From an uncultured Parabacteroides sp. (GTDB lineage: Bacteria > Bacteroidota > Bacteroidia > Bacteroidales > Tannerellaceae), in NCBI GenBank assembly GCA_900552465.1, contig URZO01000059.1, positions 1 to 27,178 of the forward strand: a stretch of DNA of 27,178 bases, written 5' to 3'. Position numbers and translations under genes: made by a program. Numbering within the stretch: the stretch's first letter is position 1; each line of letters starts with the position of its first letter. This document shows positions 7,494-15,274 of the stretch, one piece after another. The notes under the pieces are model-generated. The model was given only the letters and a program-made list of their open reading frames with translations, searched no databases and was not told the origin of the DNA.

Positions 7494-8441
7494 CTATTTG
7501 TCAAAGGAAATGTTTCCGTCTTTGTCGATGATTACTTCCAGATCATTGTCGCCGATTTCTATTTCCACTTCGAAATACATGCCTTTTGTTGCATGGTCGA
7601 CAACGGTCACTTCTGTGTTACGGATAATATCCGGGTTTGTCAGGTCTATACCGGCTTGTCCGGCCATTGCAATCAATTTGGCCAGGATTGCCGGGTTCAG
7701 CGTATTCATGATTTCCATAGCTTTCGGCAGGGTTGTTTCAAATTCGGTACTGATCCAATTGCCTTTGGCATCCAGTTTGACCTCTTTATGAATTCCGTCG
7801 TCCAGGATGTCTATTTCTGTTTCGTTGTCATCGTCGTCCGTGTCGATTTCCAGAATCACGACACTCTTGCTATTCGGGAACAGTTCGGCGATTTTCTTTT
7901 TGATCTCGTCGGATACGATAACCGGCAGGATTTCATCATCGTCGTCAGTATCCAAAACATCTTTCAGCAGGACACCGTCAGGAGAGAAGGAGAGTTCTCT
8001 TTCTTCTTTTCCTTTTTCAATTTCGATGATATAGATAAGCCCCATATCGAGACGGCTCACTACGTCAACATCATCATCCGCTTTCCAGTCTGCATACATT
8101 TTTTTCTGATAAGCATCGAATGCTGTTTTTACGGCTTCCGGCAGGTTGGCAAACGGAATATCCTGGTTAACCTGTTTTTCAGAACCATTATCATCATACC
8201 AGGCAGAAGTGGTATAGCTATTGCCTGCCTTTGTAATAGCGCCTGTCTGGAAGCGGGCAACGTTATAATTATTCTTCTTTTCCCATTTTACATCTTTAAT
8301 ATCTCCGTATTTGTTTTCAAAAGCTTTCAAGACAGCTTCGGGAACATCCGACGGAATGACTTTATTGTCATCATCGTCACTACATGCAGTAAACACCAAG
8401 GCACAACAAGCGAATGCCAGAATCAAATTTTTTAGTTTCAT
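7494..8441 (-). CDS. acidic multi-domain PepSY-like lipoprotein
   Basis: The 315-residue protein has a lipoprotein signal peptide ending in the lipobox VFTAC (Cys20), followed by the acidic tether SDDDDN. At least two PepSY-like units are visible. The first has helix VPEAVLKAFENKYGDIKDVKWE and later ANLPEAVKTAFDAY. The second has VSDEIKKKIAELFPNSKSVVILEI and the strand pair DGIHKEVKLDAKGNWISTEFE. Runs of Asp (DDDDNK, DTDDDDE, DTDDDDNE) make it strongly acidic; calcium or cation binding is possible but inferred. It lies 73 bp downstream of the kinase gene on the same strand, a frequent arrangement in Bacteroidales where these proteins accompany a two-component system. It may be a target or accessory of that system. 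Confidence 0.85.
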   Translation of the reverse strand: MKLKNLILAFACCALVFTACSDDDDNKVIPSDVPEAVLKAFENKYGDIKDVKWEKKNNYNVARFQTGAITKAGNSYTTSAWYDDNGSEKQVNQDIPFANLPEAVKTAFDAYQKKMYADWKADDDVDVVSRLDMGLIYIIEIEKGKEERELSFSPDGVLLKDVLDTDDDDEILPVIVSDEIKKKIAELFPNSKSVVILEIDTDDDDNETEIDILDDGIHKEVKLDAKGNWISTEFETTLPKAMEIMNTLNPAILAKLIAMAGQAGIDLTNPDIIRNTEVTVVDHATKGMYFEVEIEIGDNDLEVIIDKDGNISFDK

Positions 8442-8514
8442 AATTGCTCAATCTAATTTCGTTATTCAGATGCAAAGGAATGGCTTGATTTTGGAAAGAT
8501 TTGGGAATCCCCGG

Positions 8515-9786
8515 CTATTTGAATGTTAATTTGAATTCATGAAGTTGTTTGTCGTAGTCATACTCTACTTGTATTTCATACAGTGCCGCTATCGATTTGA
8601 CAATGGCAAGCCCTAGTCCGGTAGACTCTTTGTGCCGGCTTTGCCGTTCGTAGCGGTCGAACAGAGTGGAAGCATTCAGACGGGGCGCATTGCTGCTATT
8701 GGCAACTGTCAGGGTATGGGCGGTTATTGTGATCCGGATAATACCATCCTGGCAGTTATGGATGTATGCATTCTTTATCAGGTTCATAAGAAGGGTGGTG
8801 GCAAGTGATTCGTTCATGGTCGTGAATAGCTGTGCCGAGCTCTTAACGGTGACTGTTATATGCTTGTGTTCATACATTTCGTCGAGATTTTCCTGTATTC
8901 CGGAGATCAGCTTGTTCATACAGATTCGTGATGTTTCCGGAAACTGCCGGTTCTCGATGCGAGACAGGAGCAGGAGTGATTTGTTCATTTTGACAATCCC
9001 GGAAAGGGTTTGATGCAGGCTGGCTATATCGGACAGTTGCCGTTCGGTACAATCGGTGTTTTCGCTCATCAGCTCCAGTTTATTCATGCAGATGGCAAGC
9101 GGTGTTTGAAGCTCGTGTGCAGCATTCTCGACAAATTGTTTCTGCATATCGTATAGTTTGGTGTTCCGGCGGACCACATCTTCGATCGCTTCGTTCAGGA
9201 TGTGGAATTCCTCGATCTTTGTTTCGTTTCGAAGCGGGACATTTGTTTTTCCAAGCCTGTATCTCTTTAGCCAGTCGAACAGCACATATAAAGGATGCAG
9301 GCTTTTCCTGAATACAAGATGTATGACCAGCAGTATGCAGAATACCAATGAAAAATAGAGGATGGCAAGCCCGATAACGGTTGCTTTTACCATATCCTTT
9401 TTTTCAAGGACAGAGGTGATAATTTTCAGTTCGTAGTATTTCCCGTCGGGTGTGCGGAAGCAGGTCTTCAACCCGCGTACCGGGATGGAAATCATTTCAA
9501 GGGGAACGACCCGTGTGGAGTCGAAAAACATATCCCTTGACAGGTCTGCTTCTGCCGGGGGGATTTCGCGTATATAATATTGTGTCAATATATCCACATG
9601 GTCTGTCAACAATGTGCTGTCTGCCAATGCTGCCTTTATGATCAACATTTTGTGATTCGTCAGGCTTTCATCCGTTTCTTCGTTTATTTCCCCGATGATG
9701 GTTATATAGAACGCACATGCCCATGCCGACAAGATCAGCAGCAAAGGGACGGATAGGTTACGCAGTGTATATTGACGTAGTCTCAT
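8515..9786 (-). CDS. sensor histidine kinase of a two-component system
   Basis: The 423-residue inner-membrane kinase has a membrane helix at about 12-32, a periplasmic sensor region (33-135) and a second helix at about 137-159. A short linker follows, then a HisKA dimerisation domain with FVENAAHELQTPL (phospho-acceptor His224) and a HATPase_c domain. That domain shows an N box (MNLIKNAYIHN, about 334-344) and a G box STGLGLAIVK (388-397). It autophosphorylates and passes the phosphate to the regulator encoded just upstream. Start codon overlaps the regulator's stop by 4 bp, indicating translational coupling. The periplasmic domain has no recognised ligand motif, so the stimulus is unknown. 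Confidence 0.93.
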   Translation of the reverse strand: MRLRQYTLRNLSVPLLLILSAWACAFYITIIGEINEETDESLTNHKMLIIKAALADSTLLTDHVDILTQYYIREIPPAEADLSRDMFFDSTRVVPLEMISIPVRGLKTCFRTPDGKYYELKIITSVLEKKDMVKATVIGLAILYFSLVFCILLVIHLVFRKSLHPLYVLFDWLKRYRLGKTNVPLRNETKIEEFHILNEAIEDVVRRNTKLYDMQKQFVENAAHELQTPLAICMNKLELMSENTDCTERQLSDIASLHQTLSGIVKMNKSLLLLSRIENRQFPETSRICMNKLISGIQENLDEMYEHKHITVTVKSSAQLFTTMNESLATTLLMNLIKNAYIHNCQDGIIRITITAHTLTVANSSNAPRLNASTLFDRYERQSRHKESTGLGLAIVKSIAALYEIQVEYDYDKQLHEFKLTFK

Positions 9787-10466
9787 ATCTCTTCGTATAC
9801 CATTTTGTAGCCGAAACCATATACCGCTTTGATTTCAGGTAAGGCGCCGGCCGCTCTTAATTTTTTCCGGAGATTCTTGACTTGGCTGTAGATAAAGTCG
9901 AAGTTATCCGCCTGGTCAATATAATCTCCCCATACGGATTCAGCTAAAGCCGTTTTACTGATAAGACGGTCCGGGTTGGTCACGAAATAATAGAGCAGGT
10001 CGAATTCTTTCCGGTTCAATATGAGTTGGTTGCCGTCTATATAGACAGTGTGGCGGTCGGGATACATGGTGATATTCGCAATCGTGATGTCCATTTCCCC
10101 GTCTTGCTGTTTCCGGCGTAAAATGCATTTGATCCGTGCGTTCAGTTCTGCCAGGTGGAAAGGCTTGGTCAGATAATCGTCCGCACCGAGATCCAGTCCT
10201 TTCACCTTGTCTTCCAGCGAGTCTTTGGCGGAAACGATAATGACGCTGTCCTTCTTTTTCATCTTCTTCAGTTCTTCCAGTAGTAACAGGCCGTTTCCTC
10301 CGGGCAGCATGATGTCCAACACGATACAATCATAGTCGTAATCGCTGATCTTGAGCAAGGCTTCCTGATAGTCGGCTGCGCTTTCCACCACATAGCGTTC
10401 TTTTTCGAGGGAACAGACTATGATGTCGCGTAATGAGTTTTCATCTTCAACAATTAGTATTTTCAT
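9783..10466 (-). CDS. OmpR/PhoB-family response regulator
   Basis: The 227-residue protein starts MKILIVEDENSLRD. Its receiver domain has the acidic pair Glu7/Asp8, phospho-acceptor Asp51 (IVLDIMLPGG), Ser79 and Lys101 (LTKPF). The C-terminal winged helix (about 130-225) has the typical LILNRKEFDLLYYFVTNPD and YSQVKNLRKKL segments. It binds DNA on phosphorylation by the overlapping kinase. A longer reading frame starts at 10529, but its first 21 residues lie across the promoter -7 element at 10487-10494, so the start at 10466 is preferred. Likely targets include the lipoprotein genes downstream, which is inference from position. Confidence 0.93.
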   Translation of the reverse strand: MKILIVEDENSLRDIIVCSLEKERYVVESAADYQEALLKISDYDYDCIVLDIMLPGGNGLLLLEELKKMKKKDSVIIVSAKDSLEDKVKGLDLGADDYLTKPFHLAELNARIKCILRRKQQDGEMDITIANITMYPDRHTVYIDGNQLILNRKEFDLLYYFVTNPDRLISKTALAESVWGDYIDQADNFDFIYSQVKNLRKKLRAAGALPEIKAVYGFGYKMVYEEI

Positions 10467-10486
10467 ATCCTCGTAGCTTTGAAAAA

Positions 10487-10494
10487 CAAAGATA
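10487..10494 (-). promoter_or_regulatory. -7 element of the two-component operon promoter
   Basis: Minus-strand TATCTTTG matches TAnnTTTG, 20 bp before the regulator ATG. This implies a very short leader. It supports the start at 10466 over the upstream one. Confidence 0.6.
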
Positions 10495-10634
10495 CTGAAA
10501 TATTCCGGCAAAACCCCGGAATCAAACATGATAATGCTAAATGGCAGTCTCCTACATAAATACCTGTAGATAATTTTAATTTTTTCCCATTCCTCATGTT
10601 ATGTTTTCGTTTCTTTGTCGTCATAATTACAGAA

Positions 10635-11129
10635 ATGGAACTCGAAACATTTAAAATAACCGTGCTGCCGCTTCGGGAGAAGTTGTTCAATATTTCCCGG
10701 CGGATGATGGAAGACAGGTCCGATGCAGAGGATATTGTGCAGGAGACTTTTCTCAAGCTGTGGCAGATACGCGAAAAGCTGGACGGTTATAACAGTGTCG
10801 AGGCATTGGCGATACAGGTAGCTAAGAATCTGGCACTGGATAAATTGAAACAGCACCGGCCCGAAGGGACGGATATAACCCGGCTCTCGCTCGATTCGGG
10901 AGGCCGGAATCCCGCTGAGGAGCTGGAACAGCAGGACACCGTTGCCCGTATCCGCTGGTTGATAGGCAAACTGCCCTCGCTCCAGCAGACCATTATCCGG
11001 ATGAAAGACGTGGAGGGCTACGAGTTGGCGGAGATAGCAGAAATAACAGGTACGCAGGTCGAAGCCGTCCGGGTCAATCTTTCGAGAGCCAGGAAAAAGA
11101 TACGGGAACAATTGGTTAAGGAATTATGA
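10635..11129 (+). CDS. ECF-type RNA polymerase sigma factor
   Basis: The 164-residue protein (start MELETFKITVLPLREKL) has region 2 with DRSDAEDIVQETFLKLWQIRE, the core-binding and -10 recognition part. Region 4 carries LPSLQQTIIRMKDVEGYELAEIAEITG plus the helix VRVNLSRARKKIREQL, a helix-turn-helix for -35 recognition. Length fits ECF sigma factors. An in-frame ATG at 10596 would add 13 hydrophobic residues and overlap a likely -7 box (TTTCTTTG, 10611-10618), so 10635 is chosen. It heads a same-strand operon with a membrane protein, a secreted protein and an outer-membrane barrel, the usual pattern of an envelope-stress or surface-signalling sigma unit. Confidence 0.92.
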   Translation: MELETFKITVLPLREKLFNISRRMMEDRSDAEDIVQETFLKLWQIREKLDGYNSVEALAIQVAKNLALDKLKQHRPEGTDITRLSLDSGGRNPAEELEQQDTVARIRWLIGKLPSLQQTIIRMKDVEGYELAEIAEITGTQVEAVRVNLSRARKKIREQLVKEL

Positions 11130-11150
11130 ATTTTGAATTATGAATTATGG
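11121..11150 (+). repeat. AATTATGAATT intergenic repeat
   Basis: The end of the sigma gene and the 17-bp gap after it consist of repeated GAATTATGAA units. They resemble, in reverse complement, the gap at 5028-5055. Several ATGs arise from the repeat itself, which makes the start of the next gene uncertain. Confidence 0.4.
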
Positions 11151-11683
11151 AAGAGAGGATTCAATATATGGAAGAGTTGCTGGACCGGTATTTTGAAGGT
11201 GAAACTTCGGCCGGTGAAGAGCAGCGGATTCGTGCCTTTTTTGCATCCGGAGATGTGCCGGAGCATTTGGCTGCCTATAAGCCTCTGTTTGCTTATTTTG
11301 ATAAAGAGATCGAACAGCTGAAGGAGGAGGAAGCCGCCCCCGCTCGCATGCTCTACGCAGGATCGCATAAAAGCGAAGCCGGTGTCAGGCGGGCTGTCCT
11401 TTACACCCTTTCGGGAGTAGCTGCCTGCGTACTGGCTTTGCTGAGTTTCAGCCGGTTGCTGTATCCCGCCGACCCTTGTTTCTGTTCCGATAACTATGTC
11501 GTGATAAACGGTCGTTGCTATACAGATATCCATAAAGTTCGTTCGCTGGCATTTGAAGCGTTGCAGGAGGTGGCCACTCCCGCCGACGAATATTTCCCGG
11601 CAGAGGATCAGGATGAAGCTGACCGCCAGATAATAGATAATCAATTAAAAGAGTTAGGAAGCCTTTTTAGTGAAGACGAATAA
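11147..11683 (+). CDS. putative membrane-anchored anti-sigma factor
   Basis: The 178-residue protein follows the ECF sigma gene by 17 bp. Its N-terminal part is helical and acidic, with MEELLDRYFEGETSAGEEQRIRAFF and then VPEHLAAYKPLFAYF, a pattern seen in Bacteroidales proteins beside ECF sigma genes. A single membrane helix lies at about 83-105 (VLYTLSGVAACVLALLSF). The C-terminal, periplasmic part has three Cys (111, 113, 124) that could bind metal or form a disulphide. A start at the second Met (11168) gives a shorter N-terminus and fits the conserved part equally well. Anti-sigma function is inferred from position and topology; no zinc-binding HxxxCxxC motif is present. Confidence 0.65.
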   Translation: MEERIQYMEELLDRYFEGETSAGEEQRIRAFFASGDVPEHLAAYKPLFAYFDKEIEQLKEEEAAPARMLYAGSHKSEAGVRRAVLYTLSGVAACVLALLSFSRLLYPADPCFCSDNYVVINGRCYTDIHKVRSLAFEALQEVATPADEYFPAEDQDEADRQIIDNQLKELGSLFSEDE

Positions 11684-11696
11684 AAAACATGTCAAG

Positions 11697-12161
11697 ATGA
11701 AACAGTTGAAATATACATTATTAATCATGCTGGCAGCCCTGTTGCTGCTGCCCGCCGGTGCCGGAGCTGTCGAAGCACAGAAGGATCTGAAGATACAGGA
11801 TGTCTTTACGCGCTATGGCAAAAGAAAGAATGTCACGATGGTTGAACTTTCCAACGAAATGTTGGAAACGTACGGAATGACACGTTATAAGAGCATCACG
11901 ATCAAAAACGACCCGGAAGCCTTGCGCTTTACCCGCCAGTGCCTTGAAGCCGACCAGCGAGGCGCCCGTAAGATCAAGGAGGTGACGGATGACGGGGGAG
12001 TGGTTTCCGCTTATTACCAGCTTCCGGGAAAAGATCCGGATGTGAACCGTTTTGTCCTGTTCAAGGTCAATTCCAAAGGTGTCATCACGCTGGTCTATAT
12101 CGAAGGCGAACTGGACAGTGACGACCTGATCACCTTGCTATTCACAGAAAAGAAATTATAA
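11697..12161 (+). CDS. small secreted protein of the sigma operon, unknown function
   Basis: Taking the ATG at 11697 gives a 154-residue protein with a clear signal peptide (MKQLKYTLLIMLAALLLLPA, cleavage near the following GAGAVEAQ). An upstream ATG at 11670 overlaps the preceding gene and puts polar residues before the signal peptide. The mature part has the segments KIQDVFTRYGKRKNVTMVELSNEML, YKSITIKNDPEA and NRFVLFKVNSKGVITLVYIEG. These recall the DUF4252/DUF6108-type proteins found in Bacteroidales sigma operons, but I cannot assign the family firmly. Expected location is the periplasm. It probably works with the membrane protein upstream and the barrel downstream. Confidence 0.65.
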   Translation: MKQLKYTLLIMLAALLLLPAGAGAVEAQKDLKIQDVFTRYGKRKNVTMVELSNEMLETYGMTRYKSITIKNDPEALRFTRQCLEADQRGARKIKEVTDDGGVVSAYYQLPGKDPDVNRFVLFKVNSKGVITLVYIEGELDSDDLITLLFTEKKL

Positions 12162-12181
12162 ACTGATAAACAATAAAGAAT

Positions 12182-13093
12182 ATGAAACGATTTCTATTGA
12201 TTATAGCCGCATGCATTCCAGCCCTTGGATTGCTGGCTGCAAATGTTGAACTGATGCCTGCCGACACTGTTATCAAACTGGATAACAAGCGTATCGAAGT
12301 GAAGGAGAACGGCGACCGGATGAAGGTGAAAGTGTATGAACTGACCGAAGAGGGCGACTCGATAGACGGTGAAATGATCTTTGAAGGACATTATCTCGAC
12401 GGGCAGAGCTATGAACGGCGCAAGCATATCAAGTCGATCAACATCCCGATCCCGTCCTGGGATAAAGATTTCGATCCGCATTGGGCCGGATTCGGCATGG
12501 GCTTTGCAAATTTTTCCGGTAGCGACGGGGTCAACGATGTGGACGGCGTTACGCTACGCAGCGGCAGCTCGTTGGAATATAACCTGAACTTTATGGAATT
12601 CAGTTTCCCGTTTTCCCGCTACAGATGGGCGGTTGTGACGGGTGCCGGTATGCGTTGGAGCCGTTACCGGCTGGATATGAATGCGCATTTCCAGGAAGTG
12701 GACGGATTGACGCAGTTGGTGCCGGCTCCCGATGGCATTGTTTACGATGCCAGCAAGTTGAATATCACCAGCCTGACGATCCCTGTATTGCTGGAATGGC
12801 AATCTGCCAAACATCGCCGCAAGTCTCCTCGTTTCTTTGTCTCCGGCGGTGTTGTAGGTGTCGTTAAAACGATTTCCTCTTCCAAGATCGTTTATCATGA
12901 TGCAGATGGCGACAAGCGCAAGAAAAAGATGGACCGGGGCATGAACATCCGTCCGGTGACAATGGATTTCCTCTTCCAGGCAGGTGTCGGCTGCATCGGT
13001 TTCTACGCCAAGTATTCGCCGATGGGCCTGTTTGAAAAAGACAAAGGCCCGAAAGTGCATCCCGTTTCGTTGGGATTACAAATACATCTTTAA
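12182..13093 (+). CDS. outer-membrane beta-barrel protein
   Basis: The 303-residue protein has a signal peptide (MKRFLLIIAACIPALGLLAA) and a charged periplasmic stretch rich in beta segments (residues about 25-95). A C-terminal half follows with alternating aromatic strands such as YNLNFMEFSFPFSRYRWAVV, LTIPVLLEWQSA, RFFVSGGVVGVV and VGCIGFYAKYSPMGLF. It ends in VSLGLQIHL, a beta-strand close like that of small PorT/OMP_b-brl barrels, though with Leu rather than Phe at the end. It is last in the ECF sigma operon, 20 bp after the previous gene, and may be a target or sensor for it. Ligand unknown. Confidence 0.75.
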   Translation: MKRFLLIIAACIPALGLLAANVELMPADTVIKLDNKRIEVKENGDRMKVKVYELTEEGDSIDGEMIFEGHYLDGQSYERRKHIKSINIPIPSWDKDFDPHWAGFGMGFANFSGSDGVNDVDGVTLRSGSSLEYNLNFMEFSFPFSRYRWAVVTGAGMRWSRYRLDMNAHFQEVDGLTQLVPAPDGIVYDASKLNITSLTIPVLLEWQSAKHRRKSPRFFVSGGVVGVVKTISSSKIVYHDADGDKRKKKMDRGMNIRPVTMDFLFQAGVGCIGFYAKYSPMGLFEKDKGPKVHPVSLGLQIHL

Positions 13094-13156
13094 TCCGATC
13101 TATGAATATTTTCCCGGGCAACTAATTGAAAATTCCCCGGCTACTAATTCGATGTT

Positions 13157-13244
13157 GATAACCGTCAGCCGTATGGCCGATAATCGTCAGCCGTACGGTT
13201 GATAATCGTCGGCCACACGGCTGATAATTATCAGCTAACAAAGC
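13157..13244. repeat. 22-bp tandem repeat, four units, the last degenerate
   Basis: Units begin with GATAA at 13157, 13179, 13201 and 13223. The core of the first three contains a near-palindrome (GCCGTATGGC, GCCGTACGGT, GGCCACACGG). Unit 1 and unit 3 can also pair as a roughly 14-bp stem, and unit 2 contains the perfect palindrome CCGTACGG. The array lies 64 bp after the barrel gene in a 300-bp gap. There is no T-run after it, so it is not a classical terminator. Confidence 0.75.
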
Positions 13245-13353
13245 GGTCGGCATTAATATACGAAAAGATGCCGTTCTTTGTACTGATTGTTAGTGATTTA
13301 TTATAATAATGTGCTTTCCCGTTCTTCCGTGTTCAACAAATCGTTCCTCCGGG

Positions 13354-13385
13354 GTGTTTTATTGCTGTATTAATAAATAAAACAC
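13354..13385 (+). promoter_or_regulatory. leader hairpin just before the small acidic gene
   Basis: GTGTTTTATT (13354-13363) pairs perfectly with AATAAAACAC (13376-13385) across a 12-nt loop. The right arm ends 8 nt before the ATG at 13394. In mRNA it would lie where the ribosome lands, so it could mask or position initiation. The rest of the gap from 13245 holds no other clear element. Confidence 0.5.
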
Positions 13386-13393
13386 AAATAGTT

Positions 13394-13588
13394 ATGGCTG
13401 GAATAATGAAAACTTTATGGGACGAAAGTTCGGAGCTGGAAGACGAAGCGCTTACTCCGCATTCAATCTTGTCGGACGATTATACTTCTCCTTCCGATGA
13501 TGAAAAAGGTTTGGACGATGTGATCGACGACCAGAAAGAAGATGGAGAGATCATCGATGAAACGCTGAAAGTATCGGATAAAGAATAA
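13394..13588 (+). CDS. 64-residue acidic protein of unknown function
   Basis: The product (MAGIMKTLWDESSELEDEAL ... TLKVSDKE) is very acidic and low in complexity, with DDYTSPSDDEKGLDDVIDD in the middle. It has no membrane segment, signal peptide or cysteine. It is probably soluble and disordered. An internal Met5 (13406) is an alternative start. It stands alone between the sigma operon and purH, with its own leader hairpin and a possible stem downstream at 13641-13672. No family is recognised; an acidic tail-like binder of basic proteins is a guess only. Confidence 0.55.
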   Translation: MAGIMKTLWDESSELEDEALTPHSILSDDYTSPSDDEKGLDDVIDDQKEDGEIIDETLKVSDKE

Positions 13589-13640
13589 TCTTTTGGCAGT
13601 CATCCCGCTTTTCTCTATGTTTTATAGCATTCTTTAATAG

Positions 13641-13672
13641 TATAAGGTAGGAAATTATTTTCTTACCTTATA
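13641..13672. promoter_or_regulatory. inverted repeat between the acidic gene and purH
   Basis: TATAAGGTAGGAAA (13641-13654) matches TTTCTTACCTTATA (13659-13672) with one mismatch across a 4-nt loop. It sits 22 bp upstream of the purH -7 element. There is no T-run after it, so an operator overlapping the purH promoter is as likely as a terminator. Confidence 0.45.
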
Positions 13673-13693
13673 TACATATTGAAAATAAATCCC

Positions 13694-13701
13694 TACTTTT
13701 G
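13694..13701 (+). promoter_or_regulatory. -7 element of the purH promoter
   Basis: TACTTTTG followed by TG matches TAnnTTTG, 32 bp before the purH ATG. The expected -33 zone falls at the edge of the inverted repeat 13641-13672. Confidence 0.55.
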
Positions 13702-13733
13702 TGCTCTAAAACATTAAAACAAACCCAACGAAG

Positions 13734-15257
13734 ATGGCTGCAACAAAACGTATTAAGCGTGCATTGGTATCGGTATACCATAAAGATGGATTAGACGAAA
13801 TTTTAAAGAAACTCCACCGCGAAGGTGTTAGTTTTGTGTCAACAGGTGGTACTCAGAAGTTTATAGAAGATTTGGGACTCCCGTGTGACGCCGTAGAGGA
13901 CCTGACAGGTTATCCCTCTATCCTGGGTGGACGTGTGAAGACTCTTCACCCGAAAGTGTTTGGCGGTATCTTGAACCGTCGTGATAATGAAGGCGATCAG
14001 GCTCAGATTGCTCAATACGAAATTCCTGAAATAGACCTGGTAATTGTCGACCTGTACCCCTTTGAGGAAACAGTTGCTTCCGGCGCGGAAGAACAGGCAA
14101 TTATCGAAAAGATAGATATAGGCGGTATTTCACTTATCCGTGCCGCTGCGAAAAACTTCAAAGATGTCGTGATCGTTGCATCCAAGGCGCAGTATCAGCC
14201 GTTGATGCAGTTGCTGAATGAGAAAGGCGCCGAGACTTCTATCGAAGACCGTAAATGGTTTGCGAAAGAAGCATTCGCTGTTTCATCCGGCTACGACTCT
14301 GCGATCTTTAACTACTTTGACGGCTGCGAAGGCTCGCACTTCCGTGCCACAGTAGACGCTCCGATGCACCTGCGTTACGGTGAAAACCCGCACCAGGCTG
14401 CTAAGTTCTATGGCAAGTTCAACGATATGTTCGAACAGGTTCACGGTAAGGAAATCTCTTACAACAACCTGCTCGACGTCGACGCTGCCGTTAACCTGAT
14501 TGATGAGTTTGACGAACTGACATTCGCCATTCTGAAACATAACAATGCCTGTGGTATCGCATCCCGCGCCAACGTGGTGGACGCATGGAAAGCGGCTCTT
14601 GCTGGCGACCCCGTGTCTGCTTTCGGCGGAATCCTGATCACGAACACGACTGTCAACAAGGAAGTGGCAGAAGAAATCAACCAGATTTTCTTCGAAGTGA
14701 TCATCGCCCCGGCCTACGATGCCGATGCCCTGGAAGTACTGAAACAAAAGAAAAATCGTATCATATTGGTCCGCAAAGAATGCAAGACCTGCCCGATGCA
14801 GTTCCGTTCGCTGTTGAACGGTGTGCTGGTGCAGCAGAAAGACCTTAGCATTCAGAGTGAAGCCGATCTGGAGCCGATGACGGAAAAGAAACCGACCGCT
14901 CCGGAAGTGGAAGACCTGTTGTTTGCCAACAAGATTGTGAAGAACAGCAAGTCTAACGCTATTACGCTGGTAAAGAACAAACAACTTTGCGCAAGCGGTA
15001 TCGGACAGACTTCACGTGTGGATTCCCTGAAACAAGCCATTGAGAAGGCCGCTTCATTCAACTTCGATCTGAAGGGTGCCGTTATGGCTTCGGATGCGTT
15101 TTTCCCGTTTGCCGACTGTGTGGAGATCGCCGATAAGGCCGGTATCACTGCCGTTATCCAGCCGGGAGGTTCTATTAACGACAAGCTGTCCGTTGATTAT
15201 TGCAACGAACATGGCTTGGCTATGGTGAAGACGGGTGTCCGTCACTTTAAACATTAA
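13734..15257 (+). CDS. purH: bifunctional AICAR formyltransferase / IMP cyclohydrolase
   Basis: PurH performs the last two steps of purine synthesis: formylation of AICAR with 10-formyl-tetrahydrofolate and ring closure to IMP. The 507-residue protein has the N-terminal MGS-like cyclohydrolase domain (about 4-145; VSTGGT at 35-40, GGRVKTLHPKV at 65-75). The formyltransferase domain follows, with LRYGENPHQ (213-221) and the catalytic KHNNACG (Lys268, His269). Length is normal (about 505-530). Codon use matches the neighbours. The start is set by a promoter -7 element 32 bp upstream and by the conserved KRALVSVYHKDGL beginning. Confidence 0.97.
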   Translation: MAATKRIKRALVSVYHKDGLDEILKKLHREGVSFVSTGGTQKFIEDLGLPCDAVEDLTGYPSILGGRVKTLHPKVFGGILNRRDNEGDQAQIAQYEIPEIDLVIVDLYPFEETVASGAEEQAIIEKIDIGGISLIRAAAKNFKDVVIVASKAQYQPLMQLLNEKGAETSIEDRKWFAKEAFAVSSGYDSAIFNYFDGCEGSHFRATVDAPMHLRYGENPHQAAKFYGKFNDMFEQVHGKEISYNNLLDVDAAVNLIDEFDELTFAILKHNNACGIASRANVVDAWKAALAGDPVSAFGGILITNTTVNKEVAEEINQIFFEVIIAPAYDADALEVLKQKKNRIILVRKECKTCPMQFRSLLNGVLVQQKDLSIQSEADLEPMTEKKPTAPEVEDLLFANKIVKNSKSNAITLVKNKQLCASGIGQTSRVDSLKQAIEKAASFNFDLKGAVMASDAFFPFADCVEIADKAGITAVIQPGGSINDKLSVDYCNEHGLAMVKTGVRHFKH

Positions 15258-15274
15258 ATAATTATTCAATATGG

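Noticed and set aside
7461..8435. 324-codon plus-strand frame
   Set aside because: It is antisense to the Asp-rich PepSY-like gene; Asp codons read backwards give the Ile/Val/Phe-rich product.
10467..10529. N-terminal extension of the response regulator
   Set aside because: The extra residues lie over the promoter -7 element and precede the standard MKILIVEDE receiver start.
13157..13244. CRISPR or iteron replication origin
   Set aside because: Units are contiguous without spacers, there is no replication initiator gene nearby, and the region lies between ordinary chromosomal genes.
14283..14984. 233-codon minus-strand frame inside purH
   Set aside because: It is antisense to conserved purH coding sequence and has no promoter or domain.
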